This document shows, in pieces, positions 1 to 5,528 of a DNA stretch of 7,312 nt; position 1 is the first letter of the stretch, and each line of letters opens with the position of its first letter. The notes below the pieces were generated by a model that did not search any database, was not told the origin of the DNA, and saw nothing but the letters and a program-made list of their open reading frames with translations. Origin of the DNA: Clostridia bacterium (GTDB lineage Bacteria; Bacillota; Clostridia; Christensenellales; Aristaeellaceae); NCBI GenBank assembly GCA_900754755.1, contig CAAEEC010000002.1, positions 1 through 7,312 on the forward strand, written 5' to 3'. A program made the position numbers and the translations under genes.

Positions 1-393
1 AAACAGGCGCGAAAGCATCGCCTTGGCAATGCCCTTGCCCTCGTGCGCAGGCAATACACCCACCCAGTGGATCCGCGCCAGGGATTCGCCTTCCCACTCG
101 CTCTGCCACAAAGTGGCGGTGGCAACCGCGTCTCCCGCCCCATCGCGCACAAACAGCATGCGTTCCCGGGTGAGCGGCAGGTTTTCGCGAAATTCCCGGA
201 AGCACTCCAACGCGCGCTCGCGCGAATCCGCCATGCCCGTTTCCACCAGAATGCGCGCCCAATCCTCTTCCATGCCGTCCGCATACCCCGCGAAGGCGTA
301 CCCCGCAGGCAACGCCGCGCCGCGCGGCGCGCGCTGGGGCGCGGCGCACACCATGTTCACCGAATAATAGGGAATCGATTTGTCCAGACCCAT
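1..393 (-). CDS. GNAT family N-acetyltransferase (partial, C-terminus missing)
   Basis: The 131 visible residues read without a stop from an ATG at 393-391 to the left edge, so the C-terminus lies outside. Near residues 111-131 the protein reads WVGVLPAHEGKGIAKAMLSR, the acetyl-CoA pyrophosphate-binding motif (x-x-G-x-G/A) and following helix of GNAT acetyltransferases. It is preceded by two strands (MLFVRDG, AVATATLWQ) typical of the fold. The N-terminal part (PYYSVNMV, then a segment near EEDWARI) resembles small clostridial GNATs of unknown substrate; that comparison is from memory. A purine-rich stretch (GGAGAAAGGATCAGGG) precedes the ATG and serves as a moderate ribosome-binding site. 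The gene lies 40 nt after the HutP-like gene on the same strand with no terminator between, so it is probably the last visible gene of that operon. The acyl acceptor cannot be inferred. Confidence 0.85.
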   Translation of the reverse strand, partial: MGLDKSIPYYSVNMVCAAPQRAPRGAALPAGYAFAGYADGMEEDWARILVETGMADSRERALECFREFRENLPLTRERMLFVRDGAGDAVATATLWQSEWEGESLARIHWVGVLPAHEGKGIAKAMLSRLF

Positions 394-433
394 AAATTTC
401 CCTGATCCTTTCTCCGCGCTGCCCACACAAGCG

Positions 434-862
434 CTATATTGCCCGGTGTCCCAGGCCGATGGCGACCTCGTTGAACTGCAGTAGGCCAATGCCGAAAAAC
501 ACGGCCACCGCCACGTTGTTGCCCGAACGCGCGATGCCAATCTTGCCGCCCACGCTCAGGCCAATGGCCTTGGTGGTCACCTGCGAGAGCGCCTCTCGGG
601 TCGCGCCCGCCACGGAGCCTTCCTCGCGGTATTCCGTGGTGGAAATCACGCCTTCCCGCTTGGCCGCCACCACAGCGCGCTCCACCACGCGGGTGATCGC
701 CTGCAAAAAATCGCCGCCATAGTCCACCGCCGCAGCGCGCACATCCTCCTGCGCGAACTGCTGCTTCATTTCGCGCTCTTCTTCGCGCGAGCGCGTCAGG
801 CACATGATGATCGCGGCGCGCGATACCGTTTTGCTGCCGCTGATGTTGTTGTTATCGAGCAA
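434..862 (-). CDS. HutP family protein (putative RNA-binding regulator)
   Basis: From a TTG start the product is 142 aa, close to the 148 aa of Bacillus HutP. HutP is a histidine- and Mg-dependent RNA-binding antiterminator of the hut operon. Family features are visible: an N-terminal helix (KTVSRAAIIMCL, residues 11-22), the segment VDYGGDFLQAITRVVERAVV (46-65), YREEGSVAGATREAL (78-92), GGKIGIAR (105-112), and the C-terminal VAVAVFFGIGLLQFNEVAIG (117-136) ending GHRAI. Compared from memory with Bacillus HutP (motif ESHALYHATMEAL), the two metal-binding histidines correspond here to Gly82 and Gly86, so the ligand response may differ or be lost. The TTG at 862-860 is preferred because AAAGGAGGG sits 5 nt upstream. 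The only upstream ATG (889) would overlap the flavoprotein gene by 26 nt and has no evident ribosome-binding site. No histidine-utilisation gene is in the window. The family call is firm; the function is not. Confidence 0.88.
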   Translation of the reverse strand: MLDNNNISGSKTVSRAAIIMCLTRSREEEREMKQQFAQEDVRAAAVDYGGDFLQAITRVVERAVVAAKREGVISTTEYREEGSVAGATREALSQVTTKAIGLSVGGKIGIARSGNNVAVAVFFGIGLLQFNEVAIGLGHRAI

Positions 863-863
863 G

Positions 864-2096
864 CTAACCCTCCTTTGCCGCCGAAGCACCCGCCAACGCG
901 CCCGTGGAAAACGCGATTTGTAAATTAAAGCCGCCAGTCAGCGCGTCCACATCCAGCACCTCGCCCGCAAAATACAGCCCCGGCAACAGGCGGGATTCCA
1001 ACGTGGAGGGATTGACTTCCTTCACTTGCACGCCGCCGCGCGTGATCACCGCTTCTTCCATGCCGCGCGTTCCCTTTACCGTGAGCGGAACCGCCTTCAT
1101 CAGCTTGACCAATTGCTTGCGCTGCGCCGCCGTCACCGAATGCACGGGCATATAGGGCGATATGTCCGCCAGGCGCAAGAGCATCTGCCCCAGGCTGTGC
1201 GGCTCCAGCCCGTCCATCACCGTGCTGATTTGGCAATTCTTCGCCGCGGCAAAGTCCCTCAGCAGGCGCTTATCCAGCGTACCCTCATCCAGCGCGGGCT
1301 TCAAATCCAGCGAAAGCCGCACCTCTCCTTCCTCTGGCAGCAGACTGGAAAGCGTGAGCACCAGCGGGCCGGAAATGCCAAAATGGGTAAACAGCATTTC
1401 CCCCATCTCGGAATAAAAGCGCTTGCCGCCCGCCACGCACGCACTGAGGCGAACGTTCTTCAGGCTCAGGCCCATCAGTTCCGCGCACCACGATTCCTTC
1501 GTCTCAATGGGCACGAGCGCGGGCCGGCATGGCACGATCGTGTGCCCCGCCGCGCGCGCCAGCGCGTAGCCATCGCCCGTGGAACCGGTGGAAGGATAGC
1601 TCGCGCCGCCCGTGGCCACGACCACCGCGTCCAGAGCGAGGGATTCCCCGCCTTCTAGATGGACGCCCGCCACGCGGCCATTTTCGCAAAAAATGCTCTC
1701 CACGCGCGCGCCAAAGCGCACCGCCACGCCCAGCCGCCGCAGTTCCCGGCTGAGCGCGCCCGTCACATCGCTGGCCTTATCCGAAACCGGAAAGGCGCGG
1801 TCGCCCCGCTCCACCTTCATGGGGCAGCCCAGCGATTCCAACAAATCCAAAAGTTGCAAGTTGCTCAGGCGGGCAAACGAGGCGTACAAAAAGCGGGGAT
1901 TGCGCACGATGTTCTTGAAAAACGCCTCTTTGTCACAGGCGTTGGTGGCGTTGCAGCGGCCCTTGCCCGTGATGTAAATCTTCTTACCCAGTTTTTCGTT
2001 CCGCTCCAAAATAGTAACGCGCGCGCCCGCGCGCGCGGCAAATAGAGCGGCGAGCATTCCTGCCGCGCCGCCGCCAATGATTCCCACGTGTTTCAT
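864..2096 (-). CDS. NAD(P)/FAD-dependent oxidoreductase, HI0933/YhiN/BaiN-like family
   Basis: This complete 410-aa flavoprotein has the usual length of the HI0933 (TIGR00275) family. The N-terminus VGIIGGGAAGMLAAL (residues 4-18) is a Rossmann dinucleotide-binding loop for the FAD ADP moiety, with an acidic strand end at E31. The family signature GKKIYITGKGRCNATN (37-52) follows. VVVATGGASYPSTGSTGDGY (158-177) is the second FAD-binding segment, MLFTHFGISGPLVL (234-247) is a family motif, and the C-terminal GLYFAGEVLDVDALTGGFNL (373-392) with IAFSTGALAG closes the FAD site. Members are cytoplasmic, and the physiological substrate is mostly unknown. The names BaiN and aminoacetone oxidase come from particular relatives and should not be transferred without evidence; no bai genes are present here. 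The ATG overlaps the stop of the upstream RpiR-type gene (ATGA at 2096-2093), indicating a coupled operon. Confidence 0.93.
   Translation of the reverse strand: MKHVGIIGGGAAGMLAALFAARAGARVTILERNEKLGKKIYITGKGRCNATNACDKEAFFKNIVRNPRFLYASFARLSNLQLLDLLESLGCPMKVERGDRAFPVSDKASDVTGALSRELRRLGVAVRFGARVESIFCENGRVAGVHLEGGESLALDAVVVATGGASYPSTGSTGDGYALARAAGHTIVPCRPALVPIETKESWCAELMGLSLKNVRLSACVAGGKRFYSEMGEMLFTHFGISGPLVLTLSSLLPEEGEVRLSLDLKPALDEGTLDKRLLRDFAAAKNCQISTVMDGLEPHSLGQMLLRLADISPYMPVHSVTAAQRKQLVKLMKAVPLTVKGTRGMEEAVITRGGVQVKEVNPSTLESRLLPGLYFAGEVLDVDALTGGFNLQIAFSTGALAGASAAKEG
868..876 (-). promoter_or_regulatory. Shine-Dalgarno site deciding the TTG start of the HutP-like gene
   Basis: On the minus strand AAAGGAGGG lies 5 nt before the TTG at 862-860. 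It sits within the last codons of the flavoprotein gene, whose TAG stop is at 866-864. The site therefore supports initiation right at termination of the upstream gene, which suggests translational coupling. It is the main reason for rejecting the longer ATG-start version of the HutP-like protein. Confidence 0.75.
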
Positions 2097-2962
2097 GCTT
2101 CCGAACCCTTTCCCAAATACACCTTATATTCCGACCAAATGCCTTCCAACTGGTCGAAATACTGCGCCACCTGCTGCCGCCTGCGCTGGCCCAAAGCCAC
2201 GATCAACGCATTGATCAGCGAAAGCGGCGCGCACAGCGAATCCACAAACGAAGCCATGTCGCTCTTGGCCATCAGGCACAGATCCGCCACGGAATGCAGC
2301 GGGGAAAGCGGCCCATCGGTGATGGCGAGCAGCGAAGCCCCGCGATTTTTGGCCAATTCCATCGCTTCCAACGTGCGCGAGGTATAGCGTGGAAACGATA
2401 TGCCGATGAGCAAGTCCTCATCGTTGATGCGCATGATCTGCTCAAAAACGTCGCTGATGCCGGAGGTGACCAGCGTGACGTTGGGAAATATGTATTTCAA
2501 ATAATGCGACAGGAACTGCGCCAGCGGCGCGCTCGCGCGCAGCCCCAGCACATAAATGTGCCGCGCCTGCAAAATTTTGTCGATCGCCGCTTCAAACACG
2601 TGGATGTCGATTTCGTCCATCGTCGCGCGGATGTTTTGCATATCCGCCTTGAGCACCTTGGCCAGCACCTGCGAATGGTCCATATCCGAGGTCATTTCAA
2701 ACCGCTGCGACGCCGTGAGCCGGTGCCGGATCAATTCCTGCAGCGCCTTCTGAAGCTGCGGATAGCCCTCGTATCCCAGCGCGGCGGCAAAGCGCACCAC
2801 CGTGGATTCCGAAACGCCCACATATTGTCCCAGCTTGGACGCCGTCATAAAAGCCGCTTTATCATAATGTTGCACAATGCACTCGGCAATCCGCCGGTGG
2901 CTCTTGGACAATTTTTTCCCGCTCTGATTCAGCCTCGCAATCAATTCCTGCGTGTTCTCCAT
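2093..2962 (-). CDS. MurR/RpiR family transcriptional regulator (HTH + SIS domain)
   Basis: The 289-aa product has the standard two-domain layout of RpiR regulators. An N-terminal helix-turn-helix covers about residues 5-80, with the recognition region TASKLGQYVGVSESTVVRFA at 40-59 followed by ALGYEGYPQLQ. A C-terminal SIS sugar-phosphate-binding domain covers about 115-260, with IYVLGLRASAPLAQFLSHYL (136-155) and LLIGISFPRYTSRTLEAMEL (184-203). Such proteins usually sense a phosphosugar and repress or activate catabolic genes. The effector here is unknown. The ATG at 2962 is preferred because GGAGGA lies 10 nt upstream; an in-frame ATG at 2971 has the same GGAGGA only 1 nt away, and the still earlier TTG at 2980 has no site. 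This is the first gene of the minus-strand operon, so the regulator probably controls its own operon and perhaps the neighbouring isomerase or GH127 gene. Confidence 0.93.
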   Translation of the reverse strand: MENTQELIARLNQSGKKLSKSHRRIAECIVQHYDKAAFMTASKLGQYVGVSESTVVRFAAALGYEGYPQLQKALQELIRHRLTASQRFEMTSDMDHSQVLAKVLKADMQNIRATMDEIDIHVFEAAIDKILQARHIYVLGLRASAPLAQFLSHYLKYIFPNVTLVTSGISDVFEQIMRINDEDLLIGISFPRYTSRTLEAMELAKNRGASLLAITDGPLSPLHSVADLCLMAKSDMASFVDSLCAPLSLINALIVALGQRRRQQVAQYFDQLEGIWSEYKVYLGKGSEA

Positions 2963-2972
2963 GGCAGCCATT

Positions 2973-2978
2973 TCCTCC
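2973..2978 (-). promoter_or_regulatory. Shine-Dalgarno site for the RpiR-family gene
   Basis: GGAGGA on the minus strand lies 10 nt before the ATG at 2962-2960 and 1 nt before another in-frame ATG at 2971-2969. Normal spacing favours the 2962 start, giving 289 aa instead of 292. Confidence 0.65.
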
Positions 2979-3015
2979 AACTACCAGCGCTCTGCCGCGC
3001 CAGTCCTCTACACTT

Positions 3016-3044
3016 AGTATAACGCATTTATGGCCAATTTGCAA
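3016..3044 (-). promoter_or_regulatory. Sigma-A type promoter of the RpiR-flavoprotein-HutP-GNAT operon
   Basis: On the minus strand a -35 box TTGCAA (3044-3039) and a -10 box TATACT (3021-3016) are separated by exactly 17 nt. The predicted start near 3009 gives a leader of about 47 nt before the ATG at 2962. The boxes lie in an AT-rich patch within an otherwise GC-rich region, which supports the call. Confidence 0.78.
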
Positions 3045-3129
3045 GCCAAAAGTGGACATTTCTCATTTTTCCATATAAGAAGCGCATTTTGCTTAGAAAT
3101 ACGCATTTTTTGAGCGCTGCAATATCGTT

Positions 3130-4017
3130 TTATGCAGGCGTCCGCCCGCCATCCGCCTCCGCAAGCCGCGCGCGCAAAAACGCCGCGCTTTTGCGGATCG
3201 CTCCCTCTTCATAGGCGCCGTGCAGCACCATATCCCCCTGGTAGCCCACGCGCGCGAGGCTTTGCAAAAAGAACGGAAAATCCACGATTCCTTCGCCCGC
3301 CGGGCAAAAATCAATGCCCGCCGATTCCCGAATGTCCTTGCCGTGCGCGAGCGCGATATTGCTCCCCAGCAGCGCGAACGCCTCCTCTATGGTTTCGCGC
3401 ACAAAGCGGGGATGCGCCCTGCCCACGTGGAAGAGGTTGGCGCAATCCATAATGATCTTAAGCGAATCGGATCCGCACGCGTCTAACAGATCCCGCGCGC
3501 GCCGCGGCGTATTCACCACGTTGCTCGCTTCCACTTCTACACCCAGCGCAAGGCCCAGCGCGCTTGCCTGGGGCAACAGTTGCTCCACGCCTTCCAGCAT
3601 ATCGCGCCACGCCTGGGCCGAGTCGTTCTCCGGCGAAACTTGCCACAGCGAATCGCGGTTGCGCGTGCCCGTACACAAAGATACCATGCCCGCGCCCAGT
3701 TCCGCGGCCGCTCGCGCGAGGAGCGCGAAACGGCGCGCACCTTCTTGCCGCACCGCTGCGTCCGGATGGGCCATGTTGTAGGTGCCGTTCACCGCCACAA
3801 TTTCCAGCCCATAACGTCGCGCGCAATCGCGCGTCAGCCGCACCGTTTCCGGCGCGATGGCGGGCGGAATTTCCCAATCGCCGCGCGCCGCGTAGCCGGA
3901 TTCCACAAGCGAAGCTAAGCTAAGCTGTACGCATTCAAAGCCCATTTCCGCCATATTCCGAAACAACGTTTCCGCCTTTGCCGGCGCAAAGTCCGTTGTG
4001 CAAATGCCCAGCCGCAT
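3130..4017 (-). CDS. Sugar phosphate isomerase/epimerase-like protein (xylose isomerase-like TIM barrel)
   Basis: The 295-aa product fits the AP endonuclease 2/xylose isomerase-like TIM-barrel superfamily (Pfam AP_endonuc_2), cytoplasmic enzymes that isomerise or epimerise sugars or their derivatives using a divalent metal. Barrel strands are visible: MRLGICTTDF (1-10), FECVQLSL (27-34), LEIVAVNGTYN (71-81), GMVSLCTGTRN (110-120), LGVEVEASNVVNTP (158-171), LKIIMDCANLF (186-196), ALAHGKDI (222-229), and DMVLHGAYEE (262-271). Likely metal ligands are E161, D191 and H225. Where many members have a final glutamate in strand 8, this protein has Leu-His266-Gly. The ATG at 4017-4015 is chosen because GGAGGGG lies 6 nt upstream and a promoter just beyond. 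The open frame extends 59 codons further but through the promoter, with sequence unlike the family. The exact substrate is unknown. Confidence 0.88.
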   Translation of the reverse strand: MRLGICTTDFAPAKAETLFRNMAEMGFECVQLSLASLVESGYAARGDWEIPPAIAPETVRLTRDCARRYGLEIVAVNGTYNMAHPDAAVRQEGARRFALLARAAAELGAGMVSLCTGTRNRDSLWQVSPENDSAQAWRDMLEGVEQLLPQASALGLALGVEVEASNVVNTPRRARDLLDACGSDSLKIIMDCANLFHVGRAHPRFVRETIEEAFALLGSNIALAHGKDIRESAGIDFCPAGEGIVDFPFFLQSLARVGYQGDMVLHGAYEEGAIRKSAAFLRARLAEADGGRTPA

Positions 4018-4050
4018 CTTATTCCCCTCCGCCCACCAATTCTTACGGAT

Positions 4051-4079
4051 ATTATACCAGATCCCCGCACCGTTGGCAA
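4051..4079 (-). promoter_or_regulatory. Sigma-A type promoter of the isomerase/epimerase-like gene
   Basis: On the minus strand TTGCCA (4079-4074) and a perfect TATAAT (4056-4051) are separated by 17 nt. Predicted initiation near 4044 gives a short leader of about 27 nt containing the GGAGGGG ribosome-binding site at 4030-4024. This supports the 4017 start and excludes the longer open frame. Confidence 0.82.
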
Positions 4080-4254
4080 CGCATGTCCAGCAAAAGATGG
4101 GGAAAAATGGCTCCGCGAAAAAAACAGCGGTAGGAAAACAGAGGAAAGCGTCCGCAAATATCCTGCTCCTGCCAGTACAGCTTGCCCGGTTCAAGTGGTT
4201 GCGGCGACTTTATTCGAACGGTTTCAAGCGCCTTTCCCCCTTGGTCTTACATCT

Positions 4255-4270
4255 ATTATAGCGCTACAAT
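4255..4270. repeat. Near-perfect 16-bp palindrome upstream of a promoter (possible operator)
   Basis: ATTATAGC followed directly by GCTACAAT forms an even-centred palindrome matching at 7 of 8 positions per arm, with a perfect 8-bp core TAGCGCTA. It lies about 30 bp upstream of the -35 box of the secreted-protein promoter, a position suited to an activator or auxiliary operator. No regulator is assigned. Confidence 0.4.
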
Positions 4271-4280
4271 TTGTTGTCTA

Positions 4281-4302
4281 TAAAGCGCAAAATCGCGCTT
4301 TA
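4281..4302. repeat. Perfect 8-bp inverted repeat overlapping a -35 box (possible operator)
   Basis: TAAAGCGC and GCGCTTTA are exact reverse complements separated by AAAATC. The right arm overlaps the -35 box TTTACA at 4299-4304, so a bound protein could block RNA polymerase. No T-run follows on either strand, which argues against a transcription terminator. Both this repeat and the palindrome at 4255-4270 contain AGCGC, and their centres are 29 bp apart. Confidence 0.5.
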
Positions 4303-4327
4303 CAAAAAAGCGAACCTGTGCTATGAT
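4299..4327 (+). promoter_or_regulatory. Sigma-A type promoter of the secreted-protein gene
   Basis: TTTACA (4299-4304) and TATGAT (4322-4327) are separated by 17 nt. Predicted initiation near 4334 gives a leader of about 110 nt before the ATG at 4444, longer than for the other genes in the window. Confidence 0.75.
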
Positions 4328-4443
4328 GAATGTAAAGAGAAGAGCATCCCCGCGAACCTTACGATGCGGCGAGCCCATGCCCAGGGAGAGAGCCGAAAGA
4401 AACGGGGAGTTCATCTTAGGATCATGGAAAGGAAGAGGTTTTC

Positions 4444-5328
4444 ATGCGCAAGTTCGTTCTGCTGCTGGTCTTGCTGCTGGCGCTTCCCGCCGCCGCGATG
4501 GCCGACGATTCCCAGTTCATCGAACACGAGCCGTTCGCGCTCGACGACAGCTGGGTGGAGGGCTCCACCCGCCCCGGCGAATACCACTACTATCCCTTCA
4601 TCGTCGAGGAAGTGGGCCTGGTGACCGTGCGCGTGCAAATGTTCTGCGGTGGCCACGTGGAGCTGCTCGACGCTGATCTCATCGAGTGGGACGAGGGCTA
4701 CTTCAACGGCACCATCGGCGCGCCGGAGGCGCAGGACTTCGTCTACTATCTGGAACCGGGCGTCTATTGCCTGCGCAATGGCAGCGACAATTCGCAGGGC
4801 GACTTCCGCATCAAGGGCATCTTCGAGCCCTGCCCCAGCACCGAGACCGCTGAGAGCGACGATTACCTCGGCGCGCAGGCGTTGCCCTCGGGCGAGACGC
4901 TCAGCGGCGTGCTCACCGAGTGGGACGGGCACGATTTCTATACCTTCACGCTCGACGCAGAAGAGCAGGTCTATCTCACCGCCAATACCACGCTGGAGAG
5001 CCTCATGCCCAACCTCACGCTCTACGACGGCGACATGGTGAAGATGTCGGAGGAGTACGGCTTCAAGGGTTATGCCGAGGAGTTCCTCCTGCCCGCCGGC
5101 ACGTATTATATAGACGTGTGGGGCAACAAGGGCCCCTATACCCTCAAGGCCGTCTATGAAGAGGAGCTCCCCGCGACCGTACCCGCCGAGGAAGCGACCG
5201 AGGAGGAAGTGGATGTCCAGAACGAGAGCGACTCTTTCGACACCACACCCGAAGAAGGCTTCACCGATCCCGACAGCTTCACGGAGGAGCTTGGCAGCCT
5301 GCTGTTCGACCTGCTCGACAGTTTCTAA
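4444..5328 (+). CDS. Secreted acidic protein with two PPC-like beta-sandwich modules
   Basis: The 294-aa product begins with a clear Sec signal peptide: MRK, a leucine-rich core, and probable cleavage after AMA at residue 20. There is no lipobox cysteine, sorting motif or C-terminal membrane segment, so it is probably released. Two related modules follow, about 30-129 and 144-241. They share an aromatic strand (GEYHYYPF at 45-52; GHDFYTFTL at 162-170) and a closing hairpin (YLEPGVYCL at 102-110; LLPAGTYYID at 215-224). The second resembles bacterial pre-peptidase C-terminal (PPC) domains. From residue 236 to the end there is no Lys or Arg and about 20 Asp/Glu. Cysteines are at 68, 109 and 130. 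No catalytic motif is seen, so binding or a structural role is likelier than catalysis. GGAAGAGG lies 5 nt before the ATG. Codon use favours GAG, unlike the GH127 gene. Confidence 0.82.
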   Translation: MRKFVLLLVLLLALPAAAMADDSQFIEHEPFALDDSWVEGSTRPGEYHYYPFIVEEVGLVTVRVQMFCGGHVELLDADLIEWDEGYFNGTIGAPEAQDFVYYLEPGVYCLRNGSDNSQGDFRIKGIFEPCPSTETAESDDYLGAQALPSGETLSGVLTEWDGHDFYTFTLDAEEQVYLTANTTLESLMPNLTLYDGDMVKMSEEYGFKGYAEEFLLPAGTYYIDVWGNKGPYTLKAVYEEELPATVPAEEATEEEVDVQNESDSFDTTPEEGFTDPDSFTEELGSLLFDLLDSF

Positions 5329-5349
5329 CAGCGCCAGTCCAAAAACGGA

Positions 5350-5386
5350 CAGGGCCGTCCACGCAAGCGCTTGCGGGGCGGCCCTG
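5350..5386. terminator. Long GC-rich hairpin after the secreted-protein gene (putative terminator)
   Basis: CAGGGCCGTCC (5350-5360) pairs with GGGCGGCCCTG (5376-5386) over 11 bp including one G-U pair. Between them CGCAAGCGCTTGCG (5362-5375) is itself a perfect palindrome, so the stem extends almost to the tip with one unpaired A. It starts 22 nt after the stop at 5328. On the plus strand no U-run follows, so it is not a classical intrinsic terminator for that gene. Read on the minus strand it is followed shortly by TTTTT (5345-5341). It may act as a 3' stabiliser, a non-canonical terminator or a minus-strand terminator. Confidence 0.5.
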
Positions 5387-5494
5387 CGTCTGTCATCGCA
5401 CAAATCCCCCATCCCCTGCCTGTTCTCCCTCGCCTTCCATGTTGCCCACGCCCGACACTCGTACAGCCCGTACAATCTCCGGCAAAATTTGCGC

Positions 5495-5523
5495 TTGACG
5501 CGGAAATGCAAATGTGCTATCCT
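5495..5523 (+). promoter_or_regulatory. Sigma-A type promoter of the GH127 gene
   Basis: TTGACG (5495-5500) and TATCCT (5518-5523) are separated by 17 nt. Predicted initiation is near 5530, giving a leader of about 38 nt with AGGAGG at 5555-5560 in front of the ATG at 5568. A short palindrome GCAAAATTTGC (5482-5492) lies directly upstream of the -35 box. Confidence 0.78.
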
Positions 5524-5528
5524 TTGTG

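Larger units (their letters stand above)
4080..4443. other. Divergent intergenic region between the isomerase-like gene and the secreted-protein gene
   Basis: No convincing gene is present. The part nearest the isomerase promoter (4080-4250) shows nothing firm apart from a weak cre-like match at 4213-4226. From 4255 on, the stretch holds two inverted repeats, a plus-strand promoter and a leader of about 110 nt, each listed separately. Short open frames here (for example from 4271, 4323 or 4326) lack ribosome-binding sites and family-like sequence. Confidence 0.6.

Noticed and set aside
357..803. 148-aa minus-strand frame overlapping the HutP-like gene
   Set aside because: It is the same region in another frame, rich in Gly/Arg and without family signal; the HutP frame is unmistakable.
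2294..3022. 242-aa plus-strand open frame opposite the RpiR gene
   Set aside because: Its His/Arg/Gln-rich sequence is typical of an antisense shadow, and the minus strand has the full HTH-SIS protein.
4018..4194. 59-residue N-terminal extension of the isomerase-like protein
   Set aside because: The extension covers the promoter and ribosome-binding site, is hydrophobic and Cys/Phe-rich without a proper signal peptide, and family members start at the internal ATG.
4180..4230. tRNA-like T-loop fragments (GGTTCAAG, TTCGAA)
   Set aside because: No acceptor stem, anticodon arm or consistent cloverleaf can be formed around them.
4281..4302. Inverted repeat as an intrinsic terminator for the divergent region
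   Set aside because: No T-run follows on either strand and the right arm overlaps a consensus -35 box, so an operator is likelier.
4326..4443. Possible leader peptide beginning at 4326
   Set aside because: It would start before the predicted transcription start, has no ribosome-binding site and continues into the secreted-protein gene in another frame.
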